In this document: piece by piece, positions 33,388 to 42,121 of the stretch
How positions within the stretch are numbered: position 1 is the stretch's first letter
Layout: each line of letters begins with the position of its first letter
Assembly (NCBI GenBank): GCA_036268455.1
Contig: DATAUD010000029.1
Span: forward strand, 1-64,000
Direction of reading: 5' to 3'
Length of the DNA stretch: 64,000 nt
Origin: DATAUD01 sp036268455
Lineage (GTDB): Bacteria; Verrucomicrobiota; Verrucomicrobiia; Limisphaerales; Palsa-1400
The notes under the pieces: model-generated
Told to the model about the DNA's origin: nothing
The model's input: only the letters and a program-made list of their open reading frames with translations
The model's database searches: none
Made by a program: the position numbers and the translations under genes

Positions 33388-35433
33388 GACTTGTAGATAG
33401 GCTTTGTCGGGGGGCGCTCCGGTGCGCTGGATGGCTTTTTCGCCGGATAGCTCCTTGATGAGCATCAGGCCCAGCACCAATAGGCTCAAGAGCCCGCGTG
33501 GATTGGATTCGGCGATTGCGTAGTCGGGGAGCCAGACGGGCGGGGTTTCGGTCAAATGCGAAAGTTTTCGCCGGGCCAAAAGCAGGAGCCATTCGCGGAT
33601 GCTTAATAGGACGATTGCGGAAATCATCAGCAGAAAGAAGGCGGTGACGGCGGCGTCGAGCAATGCGTTGAAATGAAGGGCGGGATTGGCGGCGATTTTT
33701 GCGGCGGACAGAAAACCGATTTTGGGGTTGAGACTGAAAATTTTTTCGATGCTGGCGGTTGTCGTCACCGCTAATAACCATAGCAGCGGGGCCAAGGTGA
33801 TCCAGGCGAAGAACGGTTTGCCTTTGTCGCGCAATTGCATTTTCAAAATGACGGTTGTGCCAAGACAGAGGGCGATGGCGGCGAGGAGTTGATTGGCGAT
33901 GCCGAAAAGCGGCCAGAGGGAGTTGATGCCGCCCAGGGGATCGCGCACGCCTTGAATCAAAAACCAGCCCCACGCGCCGACGATCAGAAAGCTGGCGAGC
34001 CAGGCTGGGCCGGTCTTTTTGGTTTCGCCGAGGGGTTTCCAAATGTAGCCGAGAAAATCCTGCAATAAATATCTCCCCACTCGCGTACCGGCATCGAGTG
34101 TCGTCAAAATAAATAGCGCCTCGAACATGATGGCGAAGTGGTACCAGAGATCCAATCCAGCGCCGCGAAAGACTTTGGAAAAAACCGTCGCCATGCCGAC
34201 GGCGAGAGTTGGAGCGCCGCCGACACGGCCGAAGAGAGTTTTTTCGCCGATTGATTTGGCGATGTTGTCCATTTGCTCGGCCGTGACGGGGTAGTGAAGG
34301 GCGGTGACTTTTGCGATTGTGGCGGCGTGATCGCCTTTCATGTTGATGCTGAAATAAACTCCCGGGTCGAGGGTGCAGGCGGCAATCAAGGCCATAATCG
34401 CGACGAGTGATTCGAGGCACATTGCGCCGTAGCCGATCGTGCGGGCGTAGCTTTCGCGGCTGAGAATTTTTGGCGTTGTGCCGCTGGCGATCAGGGAATG
34501 AAAACCGGAGATTGCGCCACAGGCGATTGTGATGAAACAGAAGGGAAATAATTTTCCGGCGAAGACGGGGCCGTCGCCGGTCGCGCCGAAGGGGGTCAAC
34601 GCGGGCATGTGGAGTGAGGGCAGGACGAGAAAAACTCCGAGGGCGAGGAGGGCGATGGTTCCCAATTTTACGAAGGTGCTCAGGTAATCGCGCGGGGCGA
34701 GGAGGAGCCAGATGGGAAGAACACTGGCGGCGAAGCCGTAGGCGATGATGGACCACGCGAGAGGCTCGGCTTTGAAAGTGAATTTTTGGGCAAGACCGGC
34801 GTGCCTGTAAACGAATTGGCCACCCCAGACGGCGAGGAGCAAAAGAACGATGCCGATGACTGTGGCCTCGAAAACTTTTCCGGGTCGCCACGAGCGCAAA
34901 TAGCCGCCCATGAAAAGCGCGATGGGAATTGTGGCGGAAACGGTGAAGACGCCCCATGAGCTATCGGCCAGGGCGTTCACAACGACGAGGGCGAGGACGG
35001 CGAGCAGGATGACGAGTATTGACAGGATGGCCACCAAGGCGATGAAGCCGGCGACGGAATTCAGTTCGTCCTTCACCATTTGGCCGAGGGATTTTCCATC
35101 GCGGCGGAGGGAGCAAAATAAAATAACGAAGTCCTGGACGGCGCCGCCGAGGACGACGCCGATGAGAATCCACAAGGCGCTGGGGAGATAGCCGAATTGG
35201 GCGGCGAGGACGGGGCCGACAAGAGGGCCGGGGCCGGAGATGGCGGCGAAGTGATGGCCGAAGACGATCCACTTGTTCGTTTTGACAAAGTCGCGGCCGT
35301 CGTCGTGGATTTCGCAAGGGGTGGCGCGGCGGTCGTTGAGCATGAGGACGCGGGCGGCGATCCATTTGGAATAGAAACGGCAGCCGATTGCGTAGGCGCA
35401 CAGGGCGGCGATAAGGATCCAGGCGGAATTCAT
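33349..35433 (-). CDS. cstA: Carbon starvation protein CstA family transporter
   Basis: A 694-residue membrane protein, close to the 701 residues of E. coli CstA, with about 16-18 hydrophobic segments. Family landmarks include TNKWIVFGHHFAAISGPGPL near residues 50-70, GGAVQDFVILFCSLRRDGKS, CGAISGFHSLIASGTTPKIL, and NSLWPLFGIANQLLAAIALC. CstA imports peptides and pyruvate in starvation. The ATG at 35433 is chosen over one 42 codons upstream because the extra residues do not fit the family start and MNSAWILIAALCAYAIG does. Its last codons lie in a 40-base direct repeat. Confidence 0.9.
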   Translation of the reverse strand: MNSAWILIAALCAYAIGCRFYSKWIAARVLMLNDRRATPCEIHDDGRDFVKTNKWIVFGHHFAAISGPGPLVGPVLAAQFGYLPSALWILIGVVLGGAVQDFVILFCSLRRDGKSLGQMVKDELNSVAGFIALVAILSILVILLAVLALVVVNALADSSWGVFTVSATIPIALFMGGYLRSWRPGKVFEATVIGIVLLLLAVWGGQFVYRHAGLAQKFTFKAEPLAWSIIAYGFAASVLPIWLLLAPRDYLSTFVKLGTIALLALGVFLVLPSLHMPALTPFGATGDGPVFAGKLFPFCFITIACGAISGFHSLIASGTTPKILSRESYARTIGYGAMCLESLVAIMALIAACTLDPGVYFSINMKGDHAATIAKVTALHYPVTAEQMDNIAKSIGEKTLFGRVGGAPTLAVGMATVFSKVFRGAGLDLWYHFAIMFEALFILTTLDAGTRVGRYLLQDFLGYIWKPLGETKKTGPAWLASFLIVGAWGWFLIQGVRDPLGGINSLWPLFGIANQLLAAIALCLGTTVILKMQLRDKGKPFFAWITLAPLLWLLAVTTTASIEKIFSLNPKIGFLSAAKIAANPALHFNALLDAAVTAFFLLMISAIVLLSIREWLLLLARRKLSHLTETPPVWLPDYAIAESNPRGLLSLLVLGLMLIKELSGEKAIQRTGAPPDKAYLQVAQKRFDGINRCC

Positions 35434-35562
35434 TTCTTTTCTGACGGTATCGCGGGGAAAACGAATTGTAAGCCGAAAATTTCCGAAATTTCGCCAAAAA
35501 AGGAAGGTTTTGCTGTCAAGACGATAAAATTTTGGAAGGGCGCAAAAGTAAATTTCCATCTA

Positions 35563-35629
35563 TTGGAGTTTTATCACAAAAAAGTGGGAAAAATCGTCCA
35601 AAACTCCAACGGTTGGATTTTTTATTTTT
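35563..35629 (+). promoter_or_regulatory. Attenuator-like leader of the phage-like operon
   Basis: TTGGAGTTTT (35563-35572) and AAAACTCCAA (35600-35609) form a perfect 10-bp long-range stem. The last five bases of the second arm also start a short hairpin, TCCAA-CGG-TTGGA (35605-35617), followed by six T, A and five T (35618-35629), which is an intrinsic-terminator shape. The two pairings are mutually exclusive, as in attenuators. The terminator stem is only 5 bp, so strength is uncertain. The portal gene starts 72 bases after the T-run with a good AAAGGAAG ribosome site. Confidence 0.45.
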
Positions 35630-35700
35630 GGGGCGTGTGCTGAAATCATTAACGGAATGAGCGCATTAACGCGAACCGGGAAGCAAAGGAAGAAAGACGT

Positions 35701-37083
35701 ATGAATCCTACAGGAATCTCGCAATTTAACCAGGCGCGAATCGAATGGGCGATCCGGCTGCGGTATTCGCCGCTGCCGAACCTGGAGATGAAATGGGTGG
35801 CGGCGAACCTGAACGCGTTTCGCATCGGGGAGTTGCGCACGGTGGGAAAAATCTGGGAGGTGATGATGGAGCGGGACGGGGAACTGGCGTTGAACGCGGA
35901 CAAGCGGGCCTCGGACCTGGCTGGGCTTGAGTGGGAGGTGGTTTCGGACGGATCGCCGGACGGCGACCGGCACGCGGCGGCGCTGAATTATTTTTACAAG
36001 CACCTGCGGGCGACGCGGGCGCTGGACCAGGATTCGGTGGGCGGGATGAGCGAGCTGCTTTACCAGATGGCGACGGCTCACAGCTATTATTACAGCGCGC
36101 ACGAAATCCTTCTGCGGATCGACAATCCGGCGGCGAACGAAGTGACCGCGGAATTTCGCCATACGCCGATCTGGTTCTTTGAATCGCGGCGGGGCTACCT
36201 GGCGTATCTGCAACATATATTTGACGCATACGGACAGCCGTGTTTGCAGGGGGAATGGCTGACGTGCGTGGGGCTGGGTTGGATGCGGTCGCTCTCGCTG
36301 GCTTACACGATGAAGCAATTTCAATTGCGGGACTGGCTGACGTTTTGCCAGCGGTACGGGAGCGGATTTATCGAGGCGATCACAGACGCGCAAAAGGGAG
36401 ACGCGGCGTGGGAGGAGGCGCGTGAAGTTTTGCTGCGGATGTCGAATGACGGGACGGTCATTCACAGCGAGGGAGTCAAGTTGAACTTCCTGAATACCGG
36501 GGCAAAAACCTCGCTTCCGTTCGAGGGGCTGGTGGAGCGGGTGGATCGCCTTTATGCGAAGTGTTACCGGGGGATCGACCTGGCGACGAGTTCGCGCTCG
36601 GGGCACGGCGACGGCGGACACGCGGTCGGGGCGAGCGTTCAGAAGGAGGAGTCGGGAATTTTTCTGGCGCGAGACGCGGCGTGGGCGACGGGTTGCCTGA
36701 ACGAAAGGGTGGACCGGCCGATCATCCGGTATTTGTTCAATCAGGAACCGCGGGCGTGGCTGGCGATTGTGCCGCCGCTGGATGACACGGCGGAGGAGGA
36801 TTTGAAGAGCGTTCAAACGCTGGCGCCGATGGGGCTGCGCATCAGCCTTGCGGAAGCTTACCGGAGATTTCGCTGGAAAGCGCCGGCGGAGGGTGAAGCG
36901 TGTTTGACAGTGACTGGGGATGATCCCGGAACGGCCGCGCGGAAGACTTCTCCCACCGTGGAGAGTGCGCCGGCGGATTTGCCGATCGGAGCCGGGGCGC
37001 GGATTGCGCCGGTACAGACCGAAGACCCAAACATGCCAGACCCGCAAGTGGACGCGGCGAGTTTCTACTGCAACCAACCATGA
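35701..37083 (+). CDS. Mu-like portal protein (DUF935/gp29-type)
   Basis: A 460-residue protein beginning the cassette. Segments MERDGELALNADKRASDLAG and LEWEVV, then MSELLYQMATAHSYYYSAHE and KQFQLRDWLTFCQRYGSGFI match the DUF935 portal family; the late part SVQKEESGIFLARDAAWATG and RPIIRYLFNQEP is also typical. Portals form the dodecameric DNA channel of the head. Length is somewhat short of Mu gp29 (about 510). The TGA overlaps the next ATG. A terminase gene normally lies directly upstream, but here the neighbour is cstA on the other strand. Confidence 0.75.
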   Translation: MNPTGISQFNQARIEWAIRLRYSPLPNLEMKWVAANLNAFRIGELRTVGKIWEVMMERDGELALNADKRASDLAGLEWEVVSDGSPDGDRHAAALNYFYKHLRATRALDQDSVGGMSELLYQMATAHSYYYSAHEILLRIDNPAANEVTAEFRHTPIWFFESRRGYLAYLQHIFDAYGQPCLQGEWLTCVGLGWMRSLSLAYTMKQFQLRDWLTFCQRYGSGFIEAITDAQKGDAAWEEAREVLLRMSNDGTVIHSEGVKLNFLNTGAKTSLPFEGLVERVDRLYAKCYRGIDLATSSRSGHGDGGHAVGASVQKEESGIFLARDAAWATGCLNERVDRPIIRYLFNQEPRAWLAIVPPLDDTAEEDLKSVQTLAPMGLRISLAEAYRRFRWKAPAEGEACLTVTGDDPGTAARKTSPTVESAPADLPIGAGARIAPVQTEDPNMPDPQVDAASFYCNQP

Positions 37084-38234
37084 ACACCATTGACCAACTC
37101 TCACTGCTGCTCGCCAATGACGCGGCGATGCTGGACGACGACGGCTGGGCTTTGATCGCCCCCTTTGGGGAACATCCCAAGTCGCGGATTGTCAAGAAGA
37201 ATGGAAAACTTGTCGAAGAGAAGTTTATCCAGGTGCTGGATGAACAATCGGCGGACCAGCTTCTTTCGCACGAGAATTCGCTTTTCCGTCGCATCCGGAG
37301 AGCGGTGGTGGGCATCCCGGTTTACAAGGGGCATCCCGATTTGCGCGAGCATTCGCCCGAGACGGTCGGGGTGGCTGGCAAGAGCAACATCATTGGGGCA
37401 ATCGACAAGGTGAGGAAAACCGAGCGCGGGATTGAGGCGCACTTTGTCCTCACGCCGGCTGGCGCGGAGGCGGTCGAGCGTGAGGGGCACAAATACCCGA
37501 GCGCCTTGTGGTTGGTCCAGCCGATCTCGCAGCGCGGCGACGCGATGCTGGCGCGGCCTTTCAAACTTTTATCCGCAGGACTGACGTCCCACCCGAATAT
37601 TTCCGGCGTTGAATCCCTGGCGAATGCCCGGGGCGCCGAAACACAACAAACAGAACATGACATGAAATTGATCGCAGGATGGTTGATTGCACGCGGCGCG
37701 GCCCTGGCCAACGCTGAAAGCCCAACCGAATCACAGGTTCTCGAAGCCCTCCAGAAGCTCGATGCCGCCAAAGCCGGCGAGGTCACGAGCCTGGGCAACG
37801 AGAAATCACAAGCCGCCGGCAAAATCATCGCGCTGGAAAACCAGATCGCGGAAATGGAATCGTGGATGACCGCGCTGAAATCGGAAAGGACGGGCCACGC
37901 CTCGGCGGTGGTCGATCTGGCGATTGCGCGGGGGAAATTGAGCATCGCGGAGCGCGCGAACCGCGTTCAGGCGTTGAGCAACGCGGAGGACTTCGAGGCT
38001 TCGGCGACGGCGCTGCTGGGATCGGCGACGATTTACCGGACGCCGGCGAATTCTGAAAGCCGGAAGATTCTCTCCAACCAGGGAGCGGACGGCGACCCGC
38101 GGGAGGAGTATTGCGCGAGCGTTGAAAAATACATGAAGGAGACCGGGGAGAATGACCCGATCAAGGCGCACCACGCCGTGATGCATCGGAACCCGGGGCT
38201 TGCGGAAAAATTGCAGGTTCGCAGTCAAGTCTAA
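37080..38234 (+). CDS. Phage prohead protease/scaffold (Mu protein I-like)
   Basis: A 384-residue protein. The N-terminal half has RRAVVGIPVYKGHPDLREHS and GIEAHFVLTPAGAEAVEREG, then KYPSALWLVQ and LLSAGLTSHPNISGVESLAN, which match the Mu-I-like protease family (G-H-P and L-T-x-x-P motifs). The C-terminal half (about 200-384) is Ala/Glu-rich with heptad-like segments such as AGKIIALENQIAEMESWMTA, fitting an internal scaffold. The combined protease-scaffold layout is normal for Mu-like heads. It overlaps the portal stop by four bases. Confidence 0.7.
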   Translation: MNTIDQLSLLLANDAAMLDDDGWALIAPFGEHPKSRIVKKNGKLVEEKFIQVLDEQSADQLLSHENSLFRRIRRAVVGIPVYKGHPDLREHSPETVGVAGKSNIIGAIDKVRKTERGIEAHFVLTPAGAEAVEREGHKYPSALWLVQPISQRGDAMLARPFKLLSAGLTSHPNISGVESLANARGAETQQTEHDMKLIAGWLIARGAALANAESPTESQVLEALQKLDAAKAGEVTSLGNEKSQAAGKIIALENQIAEMESWMTALKSERTGHASAVVDLAIARGKLSIAERANRVQALSNAEDFEASATALLGSATIYRTPANSESRKILSNQGADGDPREEYCASVEKYMKETGENDPIKAHHAVMHRNPGLAEKLQVRSQV

Positions 38235-38263
38235 CTCAAACCTTTAACCCAGAACAACAAGTC

Positions 38264-38491
38264 ATGCCAAAAGAAAGCAGCACACAAACCTCCGCGCCGG
38301 ATTTGGCGGCGGAAAACGCGGCGCTCAAGGCGCGCATCGCGCAGTTCGAGTCGGCGAAGACACAAACCGACGCCGATGAACAGTTGATCCTTGAAAAAAT
38401 GACCAAGGGGCTTCGGCGCGAACAGGCGATCGCGGTGATTCAACGCCAGCGCGAATTCGACAAGAACAACCCAACAAAAGTCAGGAAATAA
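38264..38491 (+). CDS. Small helical protein of the cassette (75 aa)
   Basis: A charged helical protein: AAENAALKARIAQFESAKTQ, then ADEQLILEKMTKGLRREQAI, AVIQRQREFDKN. Its position between scaffold and decoration genes suggests an assembly accessory, and the middle segment (EKMTKGLRREQAIAVI) resembles a short motif found in other phage small proteins. No named family. Confidence 0.55.
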   Translation: MPKESSTQTSAPDLAAENAALKARIAQFESAKTQTDADEQLILEKMTKGLRREQAIAVIQRQREFDKNNPTKVRK

Positions 38492-38496
38492 AGAAC

Positions 38497-39036
38497 ATGA
38501 AAATACCGTTACTCATCAACCTTCTCAGCGCGCCGCGAGGAGTCAAAAAGAAAATCGCCGGGGCCGGGCGTCCGGTCGCGCTGGCGAACGAACTTGGCGG
38601 GCTGTTCGATCACGGGCGCGAGACGCTTCAGATCGATCCCGCTGTGACATTCCCCATCGCCAGCAAATATCTGATCTACGAGCGCGGGTCGAGTCAATAC
38701 TACGCGAAACCAACGGGCGGCGTGAACCTGCCTTTGGGGATTTCGCCGGACGCGCCTTACATGGTCGGCGATTTCCTGGACGTGGAGCGATTTGGAGCGA
38801 CGCGCGGGACGCAGCTCGGTTATAGCGCCGGAGCGGTGACCATCGACCACCTGGTCGGTTCGGCGGCGGGCGGATATGTGCAGGATGTGACGAGCGCGGC
38901 GAACGGGACGTATTGGGTCATTGGACGCGCGACGAAGACGGCGCCTGGGGCGAATTTGGAAATCACGTTCGTGCCGTGCGCGCCGAAGCAAGTGACAGTG
39001 ACCGGAGGAGTTCTCGCGTACGCGGCGCCGGCCTAA
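38497..39036 (+). CDS. Capsid decoration-like protein (DUF2190-type)
   Basis: A 179-residue protein located directly before the capsid gene. After a basic N-terminus it reads VALANELGGLFDHGRETLQI, KYLIYERGSSQYYAKPTGGV and, near the end, YVQDVTSAANGTYWVIGRAT and NLEITFVPCAP. The beta-rich pattern ending in G-x-A-x-x-x-A-x-x-G-x-x-x-E-I resembles DUF2190/gpD-type cement proteins that stabilise heads. Recognition rests mostly on position and fold pattern. Confidence 0.5.
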   Translation: MKIPLLINLLSAPRGVKKKIAGAGRPVALANELGGLFDHGRETLQIDPAVTFPIASKYLIYERGSSQYYAKPTGGVNLPLGISPDAPYMVGDFLDVERFGATRGTQLGYSAGAVTIDHLVGSAAGGYVQDVTSAANGTYWVIGRATKTAPGANLEITFVPCAPKQVTVTGGVLAYAAPA

Positions 39037-39071
39037 ACAACAACCTCGAACCTCATAACAAATTGAAAACA

Positions 39072-40130
39072 ATGAAAGATCCTATCGTACTCTCCAACGC
39101 GGCGCGAAACGCCGCCCTGGAATCCTTGGGCGTCGCGCTGGGCAATAATTTTGCGCCGAACGCAGTCGCCTCGAACAACGTTGGCGCGCATCACGGGCAG
39201 GTTTGCCTGGCGAACGATTCGTTGCTGCGCCAATCCGAATACATCGAGGAATTGACCACGTTTGCCATCAGTTACGACGGCATGGTGGGAAATCGCCTTC
39301 GACAATTGAGAGACCTGCTTGCGCCGCCGCGGCCGAGCAACAGCCGCATCGTGCGGTTGACAGTCTATGACGAGAATGAGCCGTGGCAGACGGTGGATTA
39401 CACGAAAGTCAAGCGGAGCGTCATGGGCGATTTCATGCGGGTGCGGCAGCGCGTGGCGACGAAGGTTGATTTACAAGTGCCGAACCGCGGCCTGACCGTT
39501 CTTCTTGACCGCGACCAGCTCAAGGACAAGCCGGAATGGCAGCAGGTCCACACGAAGTGGCTGATCGACCTGATGATGCGGGCGACGGTGCTGGAGACGG
39601 TTTCGCTGTTGCAAACGGCGGCGATTAATTCGAGCACGACGTGGGACGCGGGCAGCAATCCGGACATGGAACTCAAACAGGACATCATCAACCTGGCGAA
39701 CACGACGGGCTTCTATCCGGTGGTGGCGGTCTATGGCGACCAGGCGGCGTTGAAGCGGCAGAACGCTTATGAAACGCAGCTTACGGCGGGCGCGCTGGCA
39801 CGGGCGGGACAATTCACGGAGGAGCAGGTGGCGACTGCCATCGGCGTGGACCGTTGCATCATCAACGCGGAGCGTTACCAGCAAACGAGCGGGACGACGA
39901 AGCAGGAGATCATCGGCAGCAACGTGCTTTTGTTCACGAGCATCGACAGCGACAGCCCGATGGACGCGAGCAATATCGTACGGCACGTCTCGAACGCAGC
40001 TTACGGCGGCGGAGAGTATGCGGTGTATGTGACGGACATCGGCGTCAAGCTCATCGCGCTGACGGTGGAGAATTACGAATACCTGCACGTGCAACACACC
40101 ACAGGGATCCAACAGATACAGGTGAACTGA
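39072..40130 (+). CDS. Major capsid-like protein
   Basis: A 352-residue protein. Segments QSEYIEELTTFAISYDGMVG, RLVRL-type beta (SRIVRLTVYDENEPW), RGLTVLLDRDQLKDKPEWQQ, TVLETVSLLQTAAINSSTTW and GEYAVYVTDIGVKLIALTVE suggest an HK97-like fold: N-arm, spine helix, P-domain and the closing E-loop/A-domain strands. Position after protease and decoration genes supports the role of main shell protein. I cannot name a family. ATG 39072 is taken over an earlier in-frame start that overlaps the previous gene. Confidence 0.6.
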   Translation: MKDPIVLSNAARNAALESLGVALGNNFAPNAVASNNVGAHHGQVCLANDSLLRQSEYIEELTTFAISYDGMVGNRLRQLRDLLAPPRPSNSRIVRLTVYDENEPWQTVDYTKVKRSVMGDFMRVRQRVATKVDLQVPNRGLTVLLDRDQLKDKPEWQQVHTKWLIDLMMRATVLETVSLLQTAAINSSTTWDAGSNPDMELKQDIINLANTTGFYPVVAVYGDQAALKRQNAYETQLTAGALARAGQFTEEQVATAIGVDRCIINAERYQQTSGTTKQEIIGSNVLLFTSIDSDSPMDASNIVRHVSNAAYGGGEYAVYVTDIGVKLIALTVENYEYLHVQHTTGIQQIQVN

Positions 40131-40157
40131 TTCATCAATGGAAAAGGAATTGAAACT

Positions 40158-40883
40158 ATGATTAGCAAGAACCTATACAAGGCCGTCAACAAGAACGGCG
40201 GCGGGACGGCGGGGAAGCCGACGGAAAATGAAGCGCTGTTGAGCTTCCTCCGATATATAGTGACACTCACGCTTATATCGGTATCGGCGAAACCGGAAAT
40301 CAAGAAGGGGCCGAACAACCTGATCGCGAAGGGGCTGCTGGCGCTGATAACGCTCATGGCGTTGCTTGCGCTGACGCCCTGCGCCGATGCGCAAGCCACC
40401 AGCATGGCGCGGACGCGGCAATATACGCTGCTCTCGAGCGTTACGTTGAGCAATACCCAGGCGCTGCTGACTAATGCGGCGCTTCCCAGCCCGTCGCCTG
40501 GATCACAAGCGGTGGGTGTGTTTACCAATACGCTGATTCCGTTCAGCGGATCGCACTCCATCGGCATTACGTGCCAGATCGTTAACCCGAATAACTTCGT
40601 CGCGAATAGCAACCTGGTCGTGACGATTTACCCGGCTTACGACACCGGCGGAGGAAATGCGAACGGGATAGGACAGGCCTACGGGACCAACTTTTCGGCC
40701 ACGCCACTCTTGACGTGGACGATCAGTTACAAAACGAACACGTTCGTGAGCACGAACCTGGCGGCGAGCCAGTGGGAACCAGCTACTTCGCTTGGCTACA
40801 CTGTATCCAACGCAGCGACGGGGACAATCGGCGGAAGTCCGTCGAACATCACCGTCACGCTTACCCAAAGCACAGTGCCATAG
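40158..40883 (+). CDS. Unknown cassette protein with an internal membrane or signal segment
   Basis: A 241-residue protein. The first 55 residues are basic and polar, followed by a hydrophobic segment (NLIAKGLLALITLMALLALT, about 55-72) ending PCADAQA, which looks like a signal peptide cleavage region placed late. The rest is beta-rich (TLSNTQALLTNAAL, VVTIYPAYDTGG, PSNITVTLTQSTVP). If exported, its product would be an extracytoplasmic beta protein, odd for a virion part. An internal ATG might be the real start; which is used cannot be read from sequence. Confidence 0.55.
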   Translation: MISKNLYKAVNKNGGGTAGKPTENEALLSFLRYIVTLTLISVSAKPEIKKGPNNLIAKGLLALITLMALLALTPCADAQATSMARTRQYTLLSSVTLSNTQALLTNAALPSPSPGSQAVGVFTNTLIPFSGSHSIGITCQIVNPNNFVANSNLVVTIYPAYDTGGGNANGIGQAYGTNFSATPLLTWTISYKTNTFVSTNLAASQWEPATSLGYTVSNAATGTIGGSPSNITVTLTQSTVP

Positions 40884-40949
40884 CCAACTGATGAGTGCGC
40901 CGGCGCGGGTTTGCCGCGCCGGCGCCAAATACAACCAACACAATTTTTT

Positions 40950-41396
40950 ATGAGCTGGAACCCAATTGCCATTACTGATGTGACCGCGGAAATACTCCCG
41001 GATGAAGTCACGGCCCTTAATACGGTTCAAGGATCCAGTGCGATCCTGGCTGGAATACTGACGAATGTCGTGGCCGAGGCGCAGTCCAGCATCCTGGTAG
41101 GAGGAAACCAGATTGGACAGAGCGGGACTGTGCCGGACCAAATCCGGGAGGATGTTATCGCGCTGGTTCGATGGAAATGGTTTGCGTCGCTACCGAAGAC
41201 CGATCTGCAAAGCGATTTTCGCCGGGACCAATATAACGAGGCGGTTAAACGGCTTGAAAGCATTCGCACTGGCCGGGAGAAGGTCGAAATTCCGCTGAAT
41301 CCACAGAATGTCGCCGGTCCCAGCTTTCGCGTGGAGTTGGTGAGGCGCGGACACAGGCTCGAAACACACTCATTTGACACACTAGGAGAAACATGA
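40950..41396 (+). CDS. Head-tail joining-like protein (gp36/DUF1320-type)
   Basis: A 148-residue protein. SWNPIAITDVTAEILPDEVT, then AGILTNVVAEAQSSILVGGN and TVPDQIREDVIALVRWKWFA, followed by YNEAVKRLESIRTGREKVEI fit the helical pattern of Mu gp36-like/DUF1320 proteins that cap the portal. Its place soon after the capsid gene is as expected. The stop overlaps the next start by four bases. Assignment is by context and pattern. Confidence 0.5.
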   Translation: MSWNPIAITDVTAEILPDEVTALNTVQGSSAILAGILTNVVAEAQSSILVGGNQIGQSGTVPDQIREDVIALVRWKWFASLPKTDLQSDFRRDQYNEAVKRLESIRTGREKVEIPLNPQNVAGPSFRVELVRRGHRLETHSFDTLGET

Positions 41397-42112
41397 ATCT
41401 TGCGGCACAAATAGAATCGGTCCAGCCGGATGTTTATAACAAGCTGCTGAGCGAGCCGTATTTCGCGAATATCGCGATCTTCATGATCCGAGCGAAGCGG
41501 TTGGATACGGAGGTGAACCGGGCGCTCGCGGGACTGGGAGGACGCAACGGAAAGGGCGGCGCGACCATTGAGGTGCTGATGCCTGCATTGATGACGGCGA
41601 TGCCCGACAGCTCAGGGCCGGTGTGCGTTTTGGAACAGAGGTTCATCGTCAAGGAACAGCCCACCGTGAACCTGGGCGCGAACGGGACGGGGCTTACGTG
41701 CGAGCAAATTGCGGTGAACCTGGCGCAGACTTTCCAGTTGTTTTTCCTTGGCGGGCCAATGCAGGGATTTTATGCGGCGCCGTCTTTCTACAAGTATGTG
41801 GAAAGGAATTCGGACAAGCCGTTCGTGGCGATCCAGGTGACGCTGAACGCGACGTTCGTATTGACATCTTTGCGGCGGACAAGCGGGCCCGCCGCCGCCG
41901 CCGCAGAACAGACGGTCACCCTCACCGATCAGCAACCGGGCGGCGGCAGCGTAACCTACTACACCACGGACGGAAGCTTTCCCGGAAGCGGGAATCCGAC
42001 GGCGATTCGATACTCCACGCCATTTACGGTGGCGAGCGGCACGGTGGTCCGCACGGCGAGCTACAACGGGACAATGCAGGGAAGCATGGTTGACACATTT
42101 ACGGTGATCTAA
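41393..42112 (+). CDS. Neck/tail-like protein with C-terminal chitobiase-type Ig domain
   Basis: A 239-residue protein. The first about 165 residues (YFANIAIFMIRAKRLDTEVN, LMPALMTAMPDSSG) look like a neck or tail completion protein. The last 70 residues, TVTLTDQQPGGGSVTYYTTD, GSFPG, PFTVASGTVVRTASY and MVDTFTVI, form a CHB_HEX_C-like beta-sandwich (Y-T-T-D-G-S-x-P) usually found in secreted glycosidases and cell-surface proteins. Adding such a domain to a structural protein suggests carbohydrate or surface contact. Confidence 0.5.
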   Translation: MNLAAQIESVQPDVYNKLLSEPYFANIAIFMIRAKRLDTEVNRALAGLGGRNGKGGATIEVLMPALMTAMPDSSGPVCVLEQRFIVKEQPTVNLGANGTGLTCEQIAVNLAQTFQLFFLGGPMQGFYAAPSFYKYVERNSDKPFVAIQVTLNATFVLTSLRRTSGPAAAAAEQTVTLTDQQPGGGSVTYYTTDGSFPGSGNPTAIRYSTPFTVASGTVVRTASYNGTMQGSMVDTFTVI

Positions 42113-42121
42113 AAACTTATT

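Noticed and set aside
33221..34957. 578-codon frame in another phase of the cstA strand
   Set aside because: Arg/His/Pro-rich with no family resemblance; the CstA frame has membrane segments and conserved motifs.
35560..37104. 514-codon minus-strand frame opposite the portal gene
   Set aside because: Arg/Pro-rich shadow; the plus-strand portal has family segments and a good ribosome site.
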